NCBI GenBank assembly: GCA_017307785.1
Contig: JAFKGI010000003.1
Coordinates: 186,001 to 250,000 of the forward strand
DNA: 64,000 nt
Source of the DNA: Vulcanimicrobiota bacterium
GTDB lineage: Bacteria > Vulcanimicrobiota > Xenobia > Xenobiales > JADMJV01
Reading direction: 5' to 3'
This document shows positions 27,541 through 35,052 of this stretch, piece after piece; within the stretch, counting starts at the first letter, position 1; every line of letters starts with the position of its first letter. The notes under the pieces are model-generated. The model was not told the DNA's origin. It saw nothing but the letters and a program-made list of their open reading frames with translations, and did not search any database. The position numbers and the translations under genes are program-made.

Positions 27541-29007
27541 ATGCAACCAGCGAAAATGGCGCTCCTGGCGGGTGGACTTGGGTTGGGCATCGTGGCCCTG
27601 GCCTGGCCAGCCCATGTACAGGGAGGTCCGACCCGACTGGACTGCCGCCCGGGCCAGGAGATTCGTCTGGGCCTCAGTGGCCAGCCCTGGTGGGTCAAAG
27701 GGCATATCGGAGAGCGGGAAATCCCCGTTGTGCGCGACTGGCACGGTTTTCGCCTGAACATTCCCGAGGACCAGCCCGACGGACCAGCCGAGCTGAAAGT
27801 AGAGTTGGGCGGCCTGCGCGGCGAAAATTGGGACTGCCCGTTGCGAGTCGACTCCACCCCACCCAAGCTGACCATCAGCAAACCGTCCGAGGGGGCGGTG
27901 CTGGCAGCCGATTCGGTGAAAATTCGCGGCTCCGCCGACGGCCCGTTTCAGATGAACTTACCGCTGGGCCCGGGCTGGAACGACATCCAGGTGGTGGCCC
28001 GCGACCCGGCCGGCAATGAATCCCGCCTGACCCGCCGCGTCTTCTCTGACCGCAAGCCTCCCAGTCTGTCTCTGGAGCGACTGCTTCCCGACGGCAGTTC
28101 TGAACCTCTGCGCGGCAAGGATAGTCCCAAAGACAGCTTCCGCGTGCGCATTCTGATGCAGGACGACAGTGGTATCGCCAACCTGCGCTACCGCCTTGAC
28201 GGTGGAAAATGGCAGAAATCGCCCCTCAGCATGAGCGACGGCAACTGGCAGTCGGTCTTTCCCCTGCGCAATCTGCCCGAGGGTGGTCGCAAACTGGAGT
28301 TTGAAGTGACCGACCATGCGGGTCGTAAAGCCAGAGAAGAAGCGGATTTCGTGGTCGACTCCAGCGAAGAGCTGGGCACCAAAATGGTCACGCTGGGCGC
28401 GCGCGGGCAAGACGTCATCCAGCTGCAGCGTCGGCTGGTGGAAGCCAACATGCTCAGCGAAGACCAGGTGACCGGCGAGTTCGATACGGTGACCGAAGAA
28501 GCCGTTCGAGAGTTTCAGCGGCGGGAAGGCCTGCCCACCACCGGACGGGTGGCGCAACTGACCCTGGCCGCCCTGGGCCCGCGCATCTTCGTGAATTTAC
28601 GCCGCTTTGAACTGGTTTATGACCGCCCGGGTCAGGAACCGGTTCGTTTCCCGGTGGCCTGCGGCCAACCCGCCTACCCTACCCCCACGGGCAGCTTTAC
28701 GGTGGCCGAGAAGGTCAAAGACCCCAGTTGGATCCCCCCGGACTCTCCCTGGGCCAAGGAAGCCGAGACCATTCCCCCGGGCCCGAGCAATCCTCTGGGC
28801 ACCCGCTGGATCGGACTCTCCTGGGGCAACGTAGGCATCCACGGAACCAACGCCGATTGGTCGATCGGCTCGGCCAGTTCTCATGGATGCCTGCGCATGC
28901 ACATCTATGACGTCGAGGCCCTTTACGACATGCTCAAAGAAGGCACGTCGGTGACCATCTTCGGAGGCTGGGAAGACAGTCCGCACCTCCAGAGATACTG
29001 GCCTTAG
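27541..29007 (+). CDS. L,D-transpeptidase with peptidoglycan-binding domain
   Basis: 488 residues from ATG 27541; a TTG at 27520 is an alternative without better support. A signal peptide (MALLAGGLGLGIVALAWPAHVQG) leads to beta-rich Ig-like modules (about 35-280, for example TISKPSEGAVLAADSVKIRGSADG-type and DDSGIANLRYRLDGG), a peptidoglycan-binding domain (VIQLQRRLVEANM to FQRREGLPTTG, about 295-345) and a YkuD catalytic domain at the end with HGTNADWSIGSASSHGCLRM, where the His and Cys are the active site. It should cross-link or modify peptidoglycan in the periplasm by 3-3 bonds or attach proteins. Its last 4 bases overlap the convergent NmrA gene. Confidence 0.9.
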   Translation: MQPAKMALLAGGLGLGIVALAWPAHVQGGPTRLDCRPGQEIRLGLSGQPWWVKGHIGEREIPVVRDWHGFRLNIPEDQPDGPAELKVELGGLRGENWDCPLRVDSTPPKLTISKPSEGAVLAADSVKIRGSADGPFQMNLPLGPGWNDIQVVARDPAGNESRLTRRVFSDRKPPSLSLERLLPDGSSEPLRGKDSPKDSFRVRILMQDDSGIANLRYRLDGGKWQKSPLSMSDGNWQSVFPLRNLPEGGRKLEFEVTDHAGRKAREEADFVVDSSEELGTKMVTLGARGQDVIQLQRRLVEANMLSEDQVTGEFDTVTEEAVREFQRREGLPTTGRVAQLTLAALGPRIFVNLRRFELVYDRPGQEPVRFPVACGQPAYPTPTGSFTVAEKVKDPSWIPPDSPWAKEAETIPPGPSNPLGTRWIGLSWGNVGIHGTNADWSIGSASSHGCLRMHIYDVEALYDMLKEGTSVTIFGGWEDSPHLQRYWP

Positions 29008-29858
29008 AGAAGGGCGCGGAGCACTTCCAGGACCGGGGTCGTGGCCTGGCGGACCTGCCGGGCGTTCTGAAATTGCAGTCGCTCCGCGTTGATCGCATCC
29101 TGCAGACCGGCCACCAACTCGGCGCCGCGTTTGGAGGCACCCGCCCCTTCCAGTTGAGACTCCCACTGATCACGAGGATTGGGCACGACCTGCACCGGTT
29201 TGTGGAGGAGCGAGCTCAGCCATTCGGCCACCTGGGCCGGCGAGACGGACGGTCCGACCAGCTCCACCACTGCTGGCGGATTGGCTTCCAGCAAAATGCG
29301 GGCCGCCTCGCGGCCGATATCCTCGGTGGCGATCATGGGAATGGCCTTGTCCAACGGTTGCAGCATGCTGGGCAAAACGCCCTGCTCCCGAGCCAGTCCC
29401 ACTAGAGGCGCCCAGTTTTCGGCGAAATACGAAGGGCGCAAGAAAGTCACGGGCAGTCCTTGGAGAGTTTGCTCCAGGCGATAGGTCGTCTCCACGATGC
29501 CGGTTCCTTCGGGCAGATGACCGCCCACCGAGGAGAGCACGACCGCTCGCGGCAAACCGGAATCGCGAATCGCCCGGGCCAAAACCAGACCTTGTTGATG
29601 AGCCGACTCGAGTGGGTCGGCGGCCCCGTGGTTGGGCGGATTGAGTAAGTAGGCGCCGGCCGCTCCACGGAGCGCCGCCGTCAAGCTTTCAGCGTTGCCC
29701 AGATCGGCCTCCACCACTTCGGCTCCCGCCGTTTTCCAGTCGGCCGCGCGAGCGGCCTGGCGCACGAGCACGCGCACCGGTTGGTTGAGTCGCAAAAGTT
29801 CCTGGGCTGCGGCTTTGCCCGTATTGCCGGTCACACCGGCGATGACGAAAGGTTTCAT
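29004..29858 (-). CDS. NmrA-family NAD(P)-binding protein
   Basis: 284 residues. Rossmann motif GVTGNTGKAAAQELL at 8-22, VRVLVRQAARAADW for the second strand, and VVLSSVGGHLPEGTGI in the centre match NmrA/QOR2-type atypical SDRs, often quinone or NADP sensors or reductases. The start has no Shine-Dalgarno sequence but a TAAGCT box six bases upstream of ATG, so it is probably leaderless. It is divergent from a LysR regulator that is likely to control it through the palindromes in the 57-base gap. Confidence 0.88.
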   Translation of the reverse strand: MKPFVIAGVTGNTGKAAAQELLRLNQPVRVLVRQAARAADWKTAGAEVVEADLGNAESLTAALRGAAGAYLLNPPNHGAADPLESAHQQGLVLARAIRDSGLPRAVVLSSVGGHLPEGTGIVETTYRLEQTLQGLPVTFLRPSYFAENWAPLVGLAREQGVLPSMLQPLDKAIPMIATEDIGREAARILLEANPPAVVELVGPSVSPAQVAEWLSSLLHKPVQVVPNPRDQWESQLEGAGASKRGAELVAGLQDAINAERLQFQNARQVRQATTPVLEVLRALL

Positions 29859-29864
29859 AAGTGC

Positions 29865-29870
29865 AGCTTA
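29865..29870 (-). promoter_or_regulatory. -10 box of NmrA gene, leaderless
   Basis: TAAGCT on the minus strand ends six bases before the ATG at 29858. The -35 (TGGTGT, 17 bases away) is poor, which fits an activator-dependent promoter controlled by the divergent LysR protein. Confidence 0.5.
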
Positions 29871-29896
29871 GGCCGGGTTGCGGAATGACACCAGGC

Positions 29897-29919
29897 TATG
29901 CTAAGCATATTTGATATGC
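29897..29919. promoter_or_regulatory. Overlapping palindromes, candidate LysR operator
   Basis: TATGCT-A-AGCATA (29897-29909) and GCATAT-TTG-ATATGC (29905-29919) interlock just upstream of the NmrA -35 region and across the LysR start. LysR regulators usually bind such interrupted dyads between divergent genes. Confidence 0.55.
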
Positions 29920-30812
29920 ACTTTCCGAATATCGATCTCAACCTCTTGGTACTGCTGGATCAGATTCTGGAACAGGGCGGTCTCAGTCGCGCCGCCGAAA
30001 AGCTGGAGATCAGCCAACCGGCCGCCAGCCGTATGCTGGCACGCCTGCGTCGTGACCTGAGCGACCCCATCCTGATCCCCTCGGGCCGTCGTACCATTCT
30101 GAGTCAGCGGGCCGAATCCATGCGCGGTCCTCTGCGCCAGTGGCTGGACCAGGCGCGACTTTTGCTCCAGCCGCCCGTCTTCGAGCCTTCCACTCACCGG
30201 GCCGTTTGGCGCATCCACTTGCTCGACTATCTCAGTCTGGTGGTGCTGCCACCGCTCATGGCCCACCTGCAAAATCAGGCACCCTTGCTGGACGTGGTGT
30301 TACCCCCGCACATCCCCAATGCTCTGGAAGCGTTGCGCACGGGCGATTTGGACCTGGCGCTGGGCTACTTTCAGACCGTGCCCGACGAGTTCTGCCAGCA
30401 GCCACTTTTCGAGGAGCGCTTTGTCTGTCTGACCCGCGTCGACCACCCCATGCTGAAAGAAGGACGGCTAAGCCTGGAGCGCTTCTGCGCACTTTCTCAT
30501 GCCCTCATCACCGTCACCGGTACCGGCCTGGGCGTGGTCGATCAGATGCTTCAGCAAAGAGGCCTGACTCGCCGCGTGGCCCTGCGCCTACCCCACTTTC
30601 TGGCGGCCCCGGTGGTGGTAGCCCAGACCGACCTGGTGCTGACCCTGCCGGCCCGGGTGGCGTACTTCATGGCCCGCAAGTTCCCTTTGCATATCAGCGA
30701 TCCGCCGCTTCCCCTGGAGCGCTTCCCGGTCACTCAGGTCTGGCACCGTCGCAGCCAGGACGACGCCGCCCAAAGCTGGTTGCGGGCCCAGATGGTGGGG
30801 GTGGCCGTCTAG
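29916..30812 (+). CDS. LysR-family transcriptional regulator
   Basis: 298 residues from ATG 29916 (MHFPNIDLNLLVLLDQ); an ATG at 29898 would add six residues. The helix-turn-helix is QGGLSRAAEKLEISQPAASRMLARLRRDL; the C-terminal substrate domain runs from about 90 to the end. DLNLL at the start and the QPAASRMLARLR recognition helix fit the NodD/LinR-like branch of LysR proteins. Divergent from the NmrA gene, with dyads in the gap. The GFA gene follows 32 bases later on the same strand. Inducer unknown. Confidence 0.92.
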   Translation: MHFPNIDLNLLVLLDQILEQGGLSRAAEKLEISQPAASRMLARLRRDLSDPILIPSGRRTILSQRAESMRGPLRQWLDQARLLLQPPVFEPSTHRAVWRIHLLDYLSLVVLPPLMAHLQNQAPLLDVVLPPHIPNALEALRTGDLDLALGYFQTVPDEFCQQPLFEERFVCLTRVDHPMLKEGRLSLERFCALSHALITVTGTGLGVVDQMLQQRGLTRRVALRLPHFLAAPVVVAQTDLVLTLPARVAYFMARKFPLHISDPPLPLERFPVTQVWHRRSQDDAAQSWLRAQMVGVAV

Positions 30813-30844
30813 GAGCTTTGCGGAAACCGCCCGAAACTTTCCGT

Positions 30845-31309
30845 ATGGATGAATGGAAACTGCCCTGGGCGGGCGGCTGTCGGTGTGGCCGGGTCCGCCT
30901 CGAAGTCACGAAATCACCGCTACTGACTGGAGCCTGTCACTGCACCGGCTGCCAGCGCATGACCGCCGGACCCTTTTCTATGTCCGTGGCCGTGCCGACC
31001 GACGGCTTTGCGGTCACTCACGGGGAGACCGTGCTCGGTGGAATCCAGGACGTGACCCAGCACCACCACTGCGCCTTCTGCAAGAGCTGGCTCTACACCA
31101 CCGCCCCGGAGATGGGCAACTTCGTCAACCTGCGCGCCAGCACGCTCGACGACCACACCTGGTTCGCCCCCTTCGTGGAAACCTGGACCCGCGAAAAACT
31201 CCCCTGGGTGCAAACCCCCGCCAGCCATTCCTTTGCCACCCTCCCAGAACTGACCGCCTGGCCCGACCTCATCGCCGACTACCAAAAACACGGCCCCCGC
31301 CCTCACTAG
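30845..31309 (+). CDS. GFA-family (Mss4-fold) zinc protein
   Basis: 154 residues from ATG 30845; the same frame is open upstream but that part is a shadow of the LysR gene. The zinc cysteines are in GGCRCGRVRLEV, CHCTGCQR and HCAFC, the usual three pairs of the glutathione-dependent formaldehyde-activating family, although most members do not have that activity proven. Soluble. It lies 32 bases after the LysR gene and may be co-transcribed. The substrate is unknown. Confidence 0.88.
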   Translation: MDEWKLPWAGGCRCGRVRLEVTKSPLLTGACHCTGCQRMTAGPFSMSVAVPTDGFAVTHGETVLGGIQDVTQHHHCAFCKSWLYTTAPEMGNFVNLRASTLDDHTWFAPFVETWTREKLPWVQTPASHSFATLPELTAWPDLIADYQKHGPRPH

Positions 31310-31325
31310 ACCCAAGCCCTCGCAG

Positions 31326-31435
31326 GCTCCGTCCAGAAAGGGGACAAGGGGGATGTGGGGATTTTGGAGAGAGACCGGCTAAGGCGACTGCCTCAAGTGT
31401 CTCGGCCGACACTTGTCGCAGGTTGATTACTGTTA
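31326..31435 (+). repeat. Repeat unit A1 (diverged direct repeat)
   Basis: Begins GCTCCGTCCAGAAAGGGG and ends near GGTTGATTACTGTTA. About 127 bases to the right the same order of words returns (GCTCCGTC, GAAGGGGA, GGAGAGA, GCCGACACTT, GATTGATT), with many substitutions. Confidence 0.6.
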
Positions 31436-31452
31436 GGACCCATGCCCGCCCA

Positions 31453-31565
31453 GCTCCGTCTTGAAGGGGAAGCAGGGGAAGATGGAGAGACGGAGAGAGA
31501 CTCGCCCGAGCGATTGATTGCTTCCAGTGCCGCAGCCGACACTTTATCAGATTGATTTCTAGTAA
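31453..31565 (+). repeat. Repeat unit A2 (diverged direct repeat)
   Basis: Second copy of the unit starting at 31326: GCTCCGTCTTGAAGGGGA, then GCAGCCGACACTTTATCAG and GATTGATTTCTAGTAA. The match is imperfect but collinear over about 110 bases. Confidence 0.6.
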
Positions 31566-31590
31566 AGGGGCCGATCGGTAGGCAGAACCC

Positions 31591-31683
31591 AACCTCAAAA
31601 AGCAACACAAGCAAGGGCCGGCCTTGCCGCTCAGGCCGTCTCCACATCCCCAAAATCACCCGGGTTCCCTTTCCGGACCCGAC
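31591..31683 (-). repeat. Repeat unit B1 (near-identical direct repeat)
   Basis: 93 bases from AACCTCAAAAAGCAACACAA to TTTCCGGACCCGAC, repeated almost exactly at 31751-31844 with one inserted A and two substitutions. Read on the minus strand, GTCCGGAAAGGG...GGGGATGTGGAGAC resembles unit A1, so the B copies are inverted relatives of the A copies. Confidence 0.85.
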
Positions 31684-31750
31684 TCGCGCTTAAGCTCCGC
31701 ACTCTACTCCTTTCCATTTTCCCACCTCTCCCTTCGGACCCAGCAAACGC

Positions 31751-31844
31751 AACCTCAAAAAAGCAACACAAGCAAGGGCCGGCCTTGCCGCTCAGGCCGT
31801 CTCCACGTCCCCAAAATCACCCGGGTCCCCTTTCCGGACCCGAC
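31751..31844 (-). repeat. Repeat unit B2 (near-identical direct repeat)
   Basis: 94 bases, second copy of the unit at 31591, offset 160 bases. The 67 bases between the copies (31684-31750) read on the minus strand contain GGGTCCGAAGGGAGAGGTGGGA, so they look like a more decayed copy of the same family. Confidence 0.85.
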
Positions 31845-31860
31845 AAACGCAGCAAGCAAG

Positions 31861-32331
31861 CTAGTCCATGCTGAGCAGGAGGTCGGCCCAGCGTTGGGGC
31901 CAGTCTTCGGGGTTGGGCTCGGAGGGGTTGAGGTTGTCCTTGAGTCGCCCCCACCACCACACGCGAACGTCCCGTTCCAGGTCGTCCCACCCGGCGTTCA
32001 GGGTGCCGCTGGGAATGTAGGGTGTGTTGCTGGCCAGAGTCACGCCCGTCAGGACCTCACGCAGGCAGCGGGCCAGATCCGTCAGGTTGGGGCGCTCCTC
32101 GAAGCAGCGCACCCACTCGCCGTCGAGCTGGAAGACCACGGCATAGCTGTTGAGCTCGGGCAGACGGTAAAGCACGAAGCTGTCTGTCTGGTGCTCGCAG
32201 GCCCGAGCCTCCAGGGCCTGGGCGGCCCAGCGCAAGTCGCCCTGCTGCCGGCGAGGAAACAGGCGGAAGAGAGGGCCGAATTCCAACAAATCGGCCCGGA
32301 AGCCGTAGAAGTATTGCAATGGCTGTAGCAT
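31861..32331 (-). CDS. Hypothetical protein
   Basis: 156 residues, no signal peptide. Aromatic-rich (LQPLQYFYGFRADLLEF, RVWWWGRLKDN, WPQRWADLL) and mildly acidic, predicted mixed alpha/beta. The pattern of a small soluble protein with a FVLYRLPELNSYAVVFQLDGEWVRCF-type beta sheet recalls SUKH/SMI1-like immunity folds, but the resemblance is too loose to name. The start is an ATG with a TAGAGT box six bases upstream and no Shine-Dalgarno sequence, which suggests a leaderless transcript. It follows the GST gene (47 bases from the GST stop to this ATG) on the same strand. Confidence 0.65.
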   Translation of the reverse strand: MLQPLQYFYGFRADLLEFGPLFRLFPRRQQGDLRWAAQALEARACEHQTDSFVLYRLPELNSYAVVFQLDGEWVRCFEERPNLTDLARCLREVLTGVTLASNTPYIPSGTLNAGWDDLERDVRVWWWGRLKDNLNPSEPNPEDWPQRWADLLLSMD

Positions 32332-32337
32332 TGCTAA

Positions 32338-32343
32338 ACTCTA
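32338..32343 (-). promoter_or_regulatory. -10 box of hypothetical gene, leaderless
   Basis: TAGAGT on the minus strand ends six bases before ATG 32331. No recognisable -35 hexamer at the proper distance. Confidence 0.4.
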
Positions 32344-32378
32344 AGACCCCGGGCCGATTTGGACCGTGACTTTTTCCC

Positions 32379-32999
32379 TTAACGCAACGAAGGCTGCTGG
32401 AAGTAATCCAGGTAGAACTCGTCCGGATGGGCTTCCTTGAGCACCGCCGGCTGGGTGGAGACAGCCTGCAACCAGCGCTTCAGCTTGGGCGGCAGGTTCA
32501 GCTTGCGATTGGTGCGCTTCTCCAGGATGGCCCAGCGTTCGAACCAGGGGTAGGCGGCCAGATCGGCCAGCGTCAACTGCGCCCCCAGCCAGAACGGACC
32601 GTCCGCGTCCAGCGAGGCCTCCAGCGGAGCCCACAGTTCCTCGTCCTTGGGTAACTGGAATTCCGGATTTTTGAAGGCCGGCGAGATGGCGCTGACCAAC
32701 TTGGAGCCGATGGTGTCGAAAGCCAGGCGCATTTTGGCGCGCAGGAACGGGTCCTCGGGAGTCAGCTTGAGCCCTCCGAAAGCCTCGTCCAAATACTGCA
32801 TAATGATCAGGGACTCGGGGATGCCCTTTTCGTCGTGCTGCAGGAACGGCACGCTCTGGTTGGGAGACAAATCTCGGTACCACTGGGGCATCTCGCGCAA
32901 GTCGATGGCGATACGCTCATGTTCAATTCCCTTGGCGGTCACCACCAGACGGGCACGGTGGGCGAAGGGGCAAATGTCCGAGTTATAAAGTTTAAGCAT
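32379..32999 (-). CDS. Glutathione S-transferase family protein
   Basis: 206 residues from ATG 32999, with AGGAGG eight bases upstream; the frame is open to 33074 without another start signal. The thioredoxin-like N-terminal domain has a cysteine active site (SDICPFAHRAR, Cys10), the cis-proline SVPFLQ and the glutathione motif ESLIIMQYLDE. The all-helical C-terminal domain follows. The CPFA site fits omega/beta-type or SspA-like members that reduce mixed disulfides or dehydroascorbate. It is divergent from the MBL-fold gene. Confidence 0.92.
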   Translation of the reverse strand: MLKLYNSDICPFAHRARLVVTAKGIEHERIAIDLREMPQWYRDLSPNQSVPFLQHDEKGIPESLIIMQYLDEAFGGLKLTPEDPFLRAKMRLAFDTIGSKLVSAISPAFKNPEFQLPKDEELWAPLEASLDADGPFWLGAQLTLADLAAYPWFERWAILEKRTNRKLNLPPKLKRWLQAVSTQPAVLKEAHPDEFYLDYFQQPSLR

Positions 33000-33040
33000 A
33001 AATCGATCCTCCTGTGTCAGGAATCGTAAGCCCGCCGACT

Positions 33041-33053
33041 GGACGACGTCCAA
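33041..33053. promoter_or_regulatory. 13-base palindrome between GST and MBL genes
   Basis: TGGACG-A-CGTCCA is perfect about its centre. It overlaps a possible GST -35 (TTGGAC) on the minus strand, so a repressor site is conceivable. Such a short palindrome can occur by chance. Confidence 0.3.
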
Positions 33054-33150
33054 TACAATTCCTCGGACACTCATAAATCGATTTTATGGCGACGGAGGTT
33101 CCAACGAAGACCCCCTAGGACCGCCCACATCCCGGGGCGAACCCGGCCAG

Positions 33151-34152
33151 ATGAACCGACGCCAACTTCTTCAAATGGGAACGGTGCTGCTCGGCAGCGC
33201 TCCCGTGCTGGCCTGCACCGACCTGGTCGCCGACAACCAGCCCCAGGCCTCCCCGGCCAAGGCCCAGCCCACCACCCCCGAAATCTACTCGTTCCAGCTC
33301 GGCGACTGGCCGGCCTACGTCATTCACGACGGCACGCTGCCCAGCCCGACCCTGCAGCCTTTCTTTCTTCCCGAAGCCTCCGCAACGGAACTGGCGGCCC
33401 TGCTGGCCGACCAGTTCCTGAGTCCGGACAACTGGAACCTGAGTGTGAACGTGCTGGTTTTGCGCACGCCCCAAGGCGTGGTCCTGGTCGATTCCGGTAT
33501 GGGAGTGGGCGTGACGCCCACCACCGGTCGACTCAAGCGCGGCCTGGAAGTGCTGGGCATCGCGCCCGACCAGGTGAAGGCTATCGTGCTTTCGCACGCT
33601 CATCCCGACCACGCGGGAGGCACCATTCATCACCCCCAGGGCCTGCCCGCCTTTCCCCAGGCGCGCATTTTCCTATCCAAGGCCGAAGCCGACTTCTGGG
33701 GAGCCGATCAACCGGACCTGTCCACCACCACTCTGCCCGAAGCCATCAAGAAAAACGGTATCACGGTCGCCCACAAGGTGCTCCATGCGGCTGGAGATCA
33801 GCTGCACAAAGTGGAGGGCGAAGAGGAATTCTGGCCGGGATTCCGTTACCTGACCGCTCCTGGTCACACGCCCGGTCACCGGGCGGTCAAGATCAGCAAC
33901 GGCAGCGACACCTTGCTCTATCTGGGTGATACCGTGCACATCCACGCCGCGCAGTTCGCCCATCCGGAATGGACGATGGCCGCCGACACCAACAGACAGG
34001 ACGCCATTGCCTCGCGGGTGAGCCTGCTGGAGCAGGCTGCCGGGCAGCGTCTACGCATCGCCGGGGGGCACCTACCCTTCCCCGGGCTCGGCCACGTCAA
34101 GAAGTTGGCGGACCGTCAGTTCGCTTTCGTTCCTCAGCCCTGGAGCGCTTAG
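33151..34152 (+). CDS. Exported metallo-beta-lactamase-fold hydrolase
   Basis: 333 residues. N-terminus MNRRQLLQMGTVLLGSAPVLAC combines an arginine pair with a hydrophobic stretch and a lipobox-like cysteine (VLAC), so it is exported, probably as a lipoprotein; a Tat route is possible. The metal motif SHAHPDHAGG, the GHTPGHRAV segment and YLGDTVHI complete an MBL fold, as in quorum-quenching lactonases and related hydrolases. It sits at the head of a tight set with two O-methyltransferases, the first starting 5 bases after its stop. Confidence 0.88.
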   Translation: MNRRQLLQMGTVLLGSAPVLACTDLVADNQPQASPAKAQPTTPEIYSFQLGDWPAYVIHDGTLPSPTLQPFFLPEASATELAALLADQFLSPDNWNLSVNVLVLRTPQGVVLVDSGMGVGVTPTTGRLKRGLEVLGIAPDQVKAIVLSHAHPDHAGGTIHHPQGLPAFPQARIFLSKAEADFWGADQPDLSTTTLPEAIKKNGITVAHKVLHAAGDQLHKVEGEEEFWPGFRYLTAPGHTPGHRAVKISNGSDTLLYLGDTVHIHAAQFAHPEWTMAADTNRQDAIASRVSLLEQAAGQRLRIAGGHLPFPGLGHVKKLADRQFAFVPQPWSA

Positions 34153-34156
34153 CGGA

Positions 34157-35041
34157 GTGGCCTTCGACCTGGAGCAGTCTTACCTGGACCTCATCCAGAC
34201 CGGTGTAGGTGGGGGGCTTTCCAAGGTTTCCCAGCCGCCCTTTTCCAAAGACGAGCTGGCGCGTGCCCGGGCCCTGACCCGTCGGGTACGCGCTCGCTTC
34301 GCTACCGAGGTCCGCGCCCTGAAGAAAAACAAACTACAGCTACCGGAAGCCGCCCTGACCACGCTACGCGGGCTGCTGCTTCATTTCGAAGCGGAAGACG
34401 TGGCCCGACTGTTGCGTATCAACAGCCCTTCCGCTCAGACCCTGCTGGGCCCGGAAGCTTTGACCAGCCTGCGCAACTGCGCCCGCCAGGCCATCTGGCT
34501 GCGCGTTCCCGGAGACTTTATGGAGTGCGGAACCTGGCGCGGCGGAGCCTGTATTCTCATGCGGGCCGTGCAAAATGTGCTGGGAGCGGGAACTCGCAGA
34601 CGCACCTGGGTGGTCGATTCCTTTGCGGGTCTGCCCCAGCCGGAAGGACTGGCCGATGCGGTGCTCCACGCTTTCCTGAAAGAGGCCGGATCCTTCGCCG
34701 TCTCTCTGGAGGAAGTTCAGGAGAACTTTGCGCGCTACGGCCTGCTCGATGATGGTGTCCAGTTCTTGCCCGGCTGGTTCGCCGACACCTTACCGCACTG
34801 GCAGGGCCAACTGGCCTTGCTTCGTCTGGACGGGGACTGGTATGAGTCCACCTACACGGCCCTGGAAAGCCTCTATGACAAAGTTTCCTGGGGCGGCTTC
34901 ATCATTATCGACGACTACCACCCCGTCATCGGAGCCTATGACGCGGTCAACGATTTTCGCACGGCCCGCGACATCACCGATCCGATGGTGAAGGTCGACA
35001 ATCAGATCCATTTCTGGCGGAAGCTTCCGCCCAACAACTAA
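34157..35041 (+). CDS. TylF/MycF-type O-methyltransferase
   Basis: 294 residues from GTG 34157. The SAM motif FMECGTWRGGACILMRAV and the DSFAGLPQPEG, RLDGDWYEST and GGFIIIDDYHP segments are characteristic of macrocin O-methyltransferases (TylF/MycF), which methylate sugar hydroxyls with a magnesium ion held by acidic residues such as those in DDYHP. It lies 5 bases after the MBL gene and 12 bases before a second methyltransferase, so the three form an operon. No glycosyltransferase or polyketide synthase is in the window, so the substrate is unknown. Confidence 0.92.
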   Translation: MAFDLEQSYLDLIQTGVGGGLSKVSQPPFSKDELARARALTRRVRARFATEVRALKKNKLQLPEAALTTLRGLLLHFEAEDVARLLRINSPSAQTLLGPEALTSLRNCARQAIWLRVPGDFMECGTWRGGACILMRAVQNVLGAGTRRRTWVVDSFAGLPQPEGLADAVLHAFLKEAGSFAVSLEEVQENFARYGLLDDGVQFLPGWFADTLPHWQGQLALLRLDGDWYESTYTALESLYDKVSWGGFIIIDDYHPVIGAYDAVNDFRTARDITDPMVKVDNQIHFWRKLPPNN

Positions 35042-35052
35042 AGGAGAAGAGA

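Larger units (their letters stand above)
31310..31860. other. 551-base gene-free block of degenerate repeats
   Basis: No convincing gene: short frames here have unlike codon use and no start signals. The block lies between two convergent genes and consists of related GA-rich units on the left and CT-rich units on the right, described separately below. Confidence 0.7.

Noticed and set aside
30140..30844. Extension of the GFA frame to 30140
   Set aside because: The added part lies within the LysR gene in another frame and is Pro/Arg-rich. The GFA domain starts at 30845.
31591..31844. CRISPR array
   Set aside because: Only two near-identical copies of 93 bases, 160 apart, with no short repeat-spacer rhythm and no cas gene.
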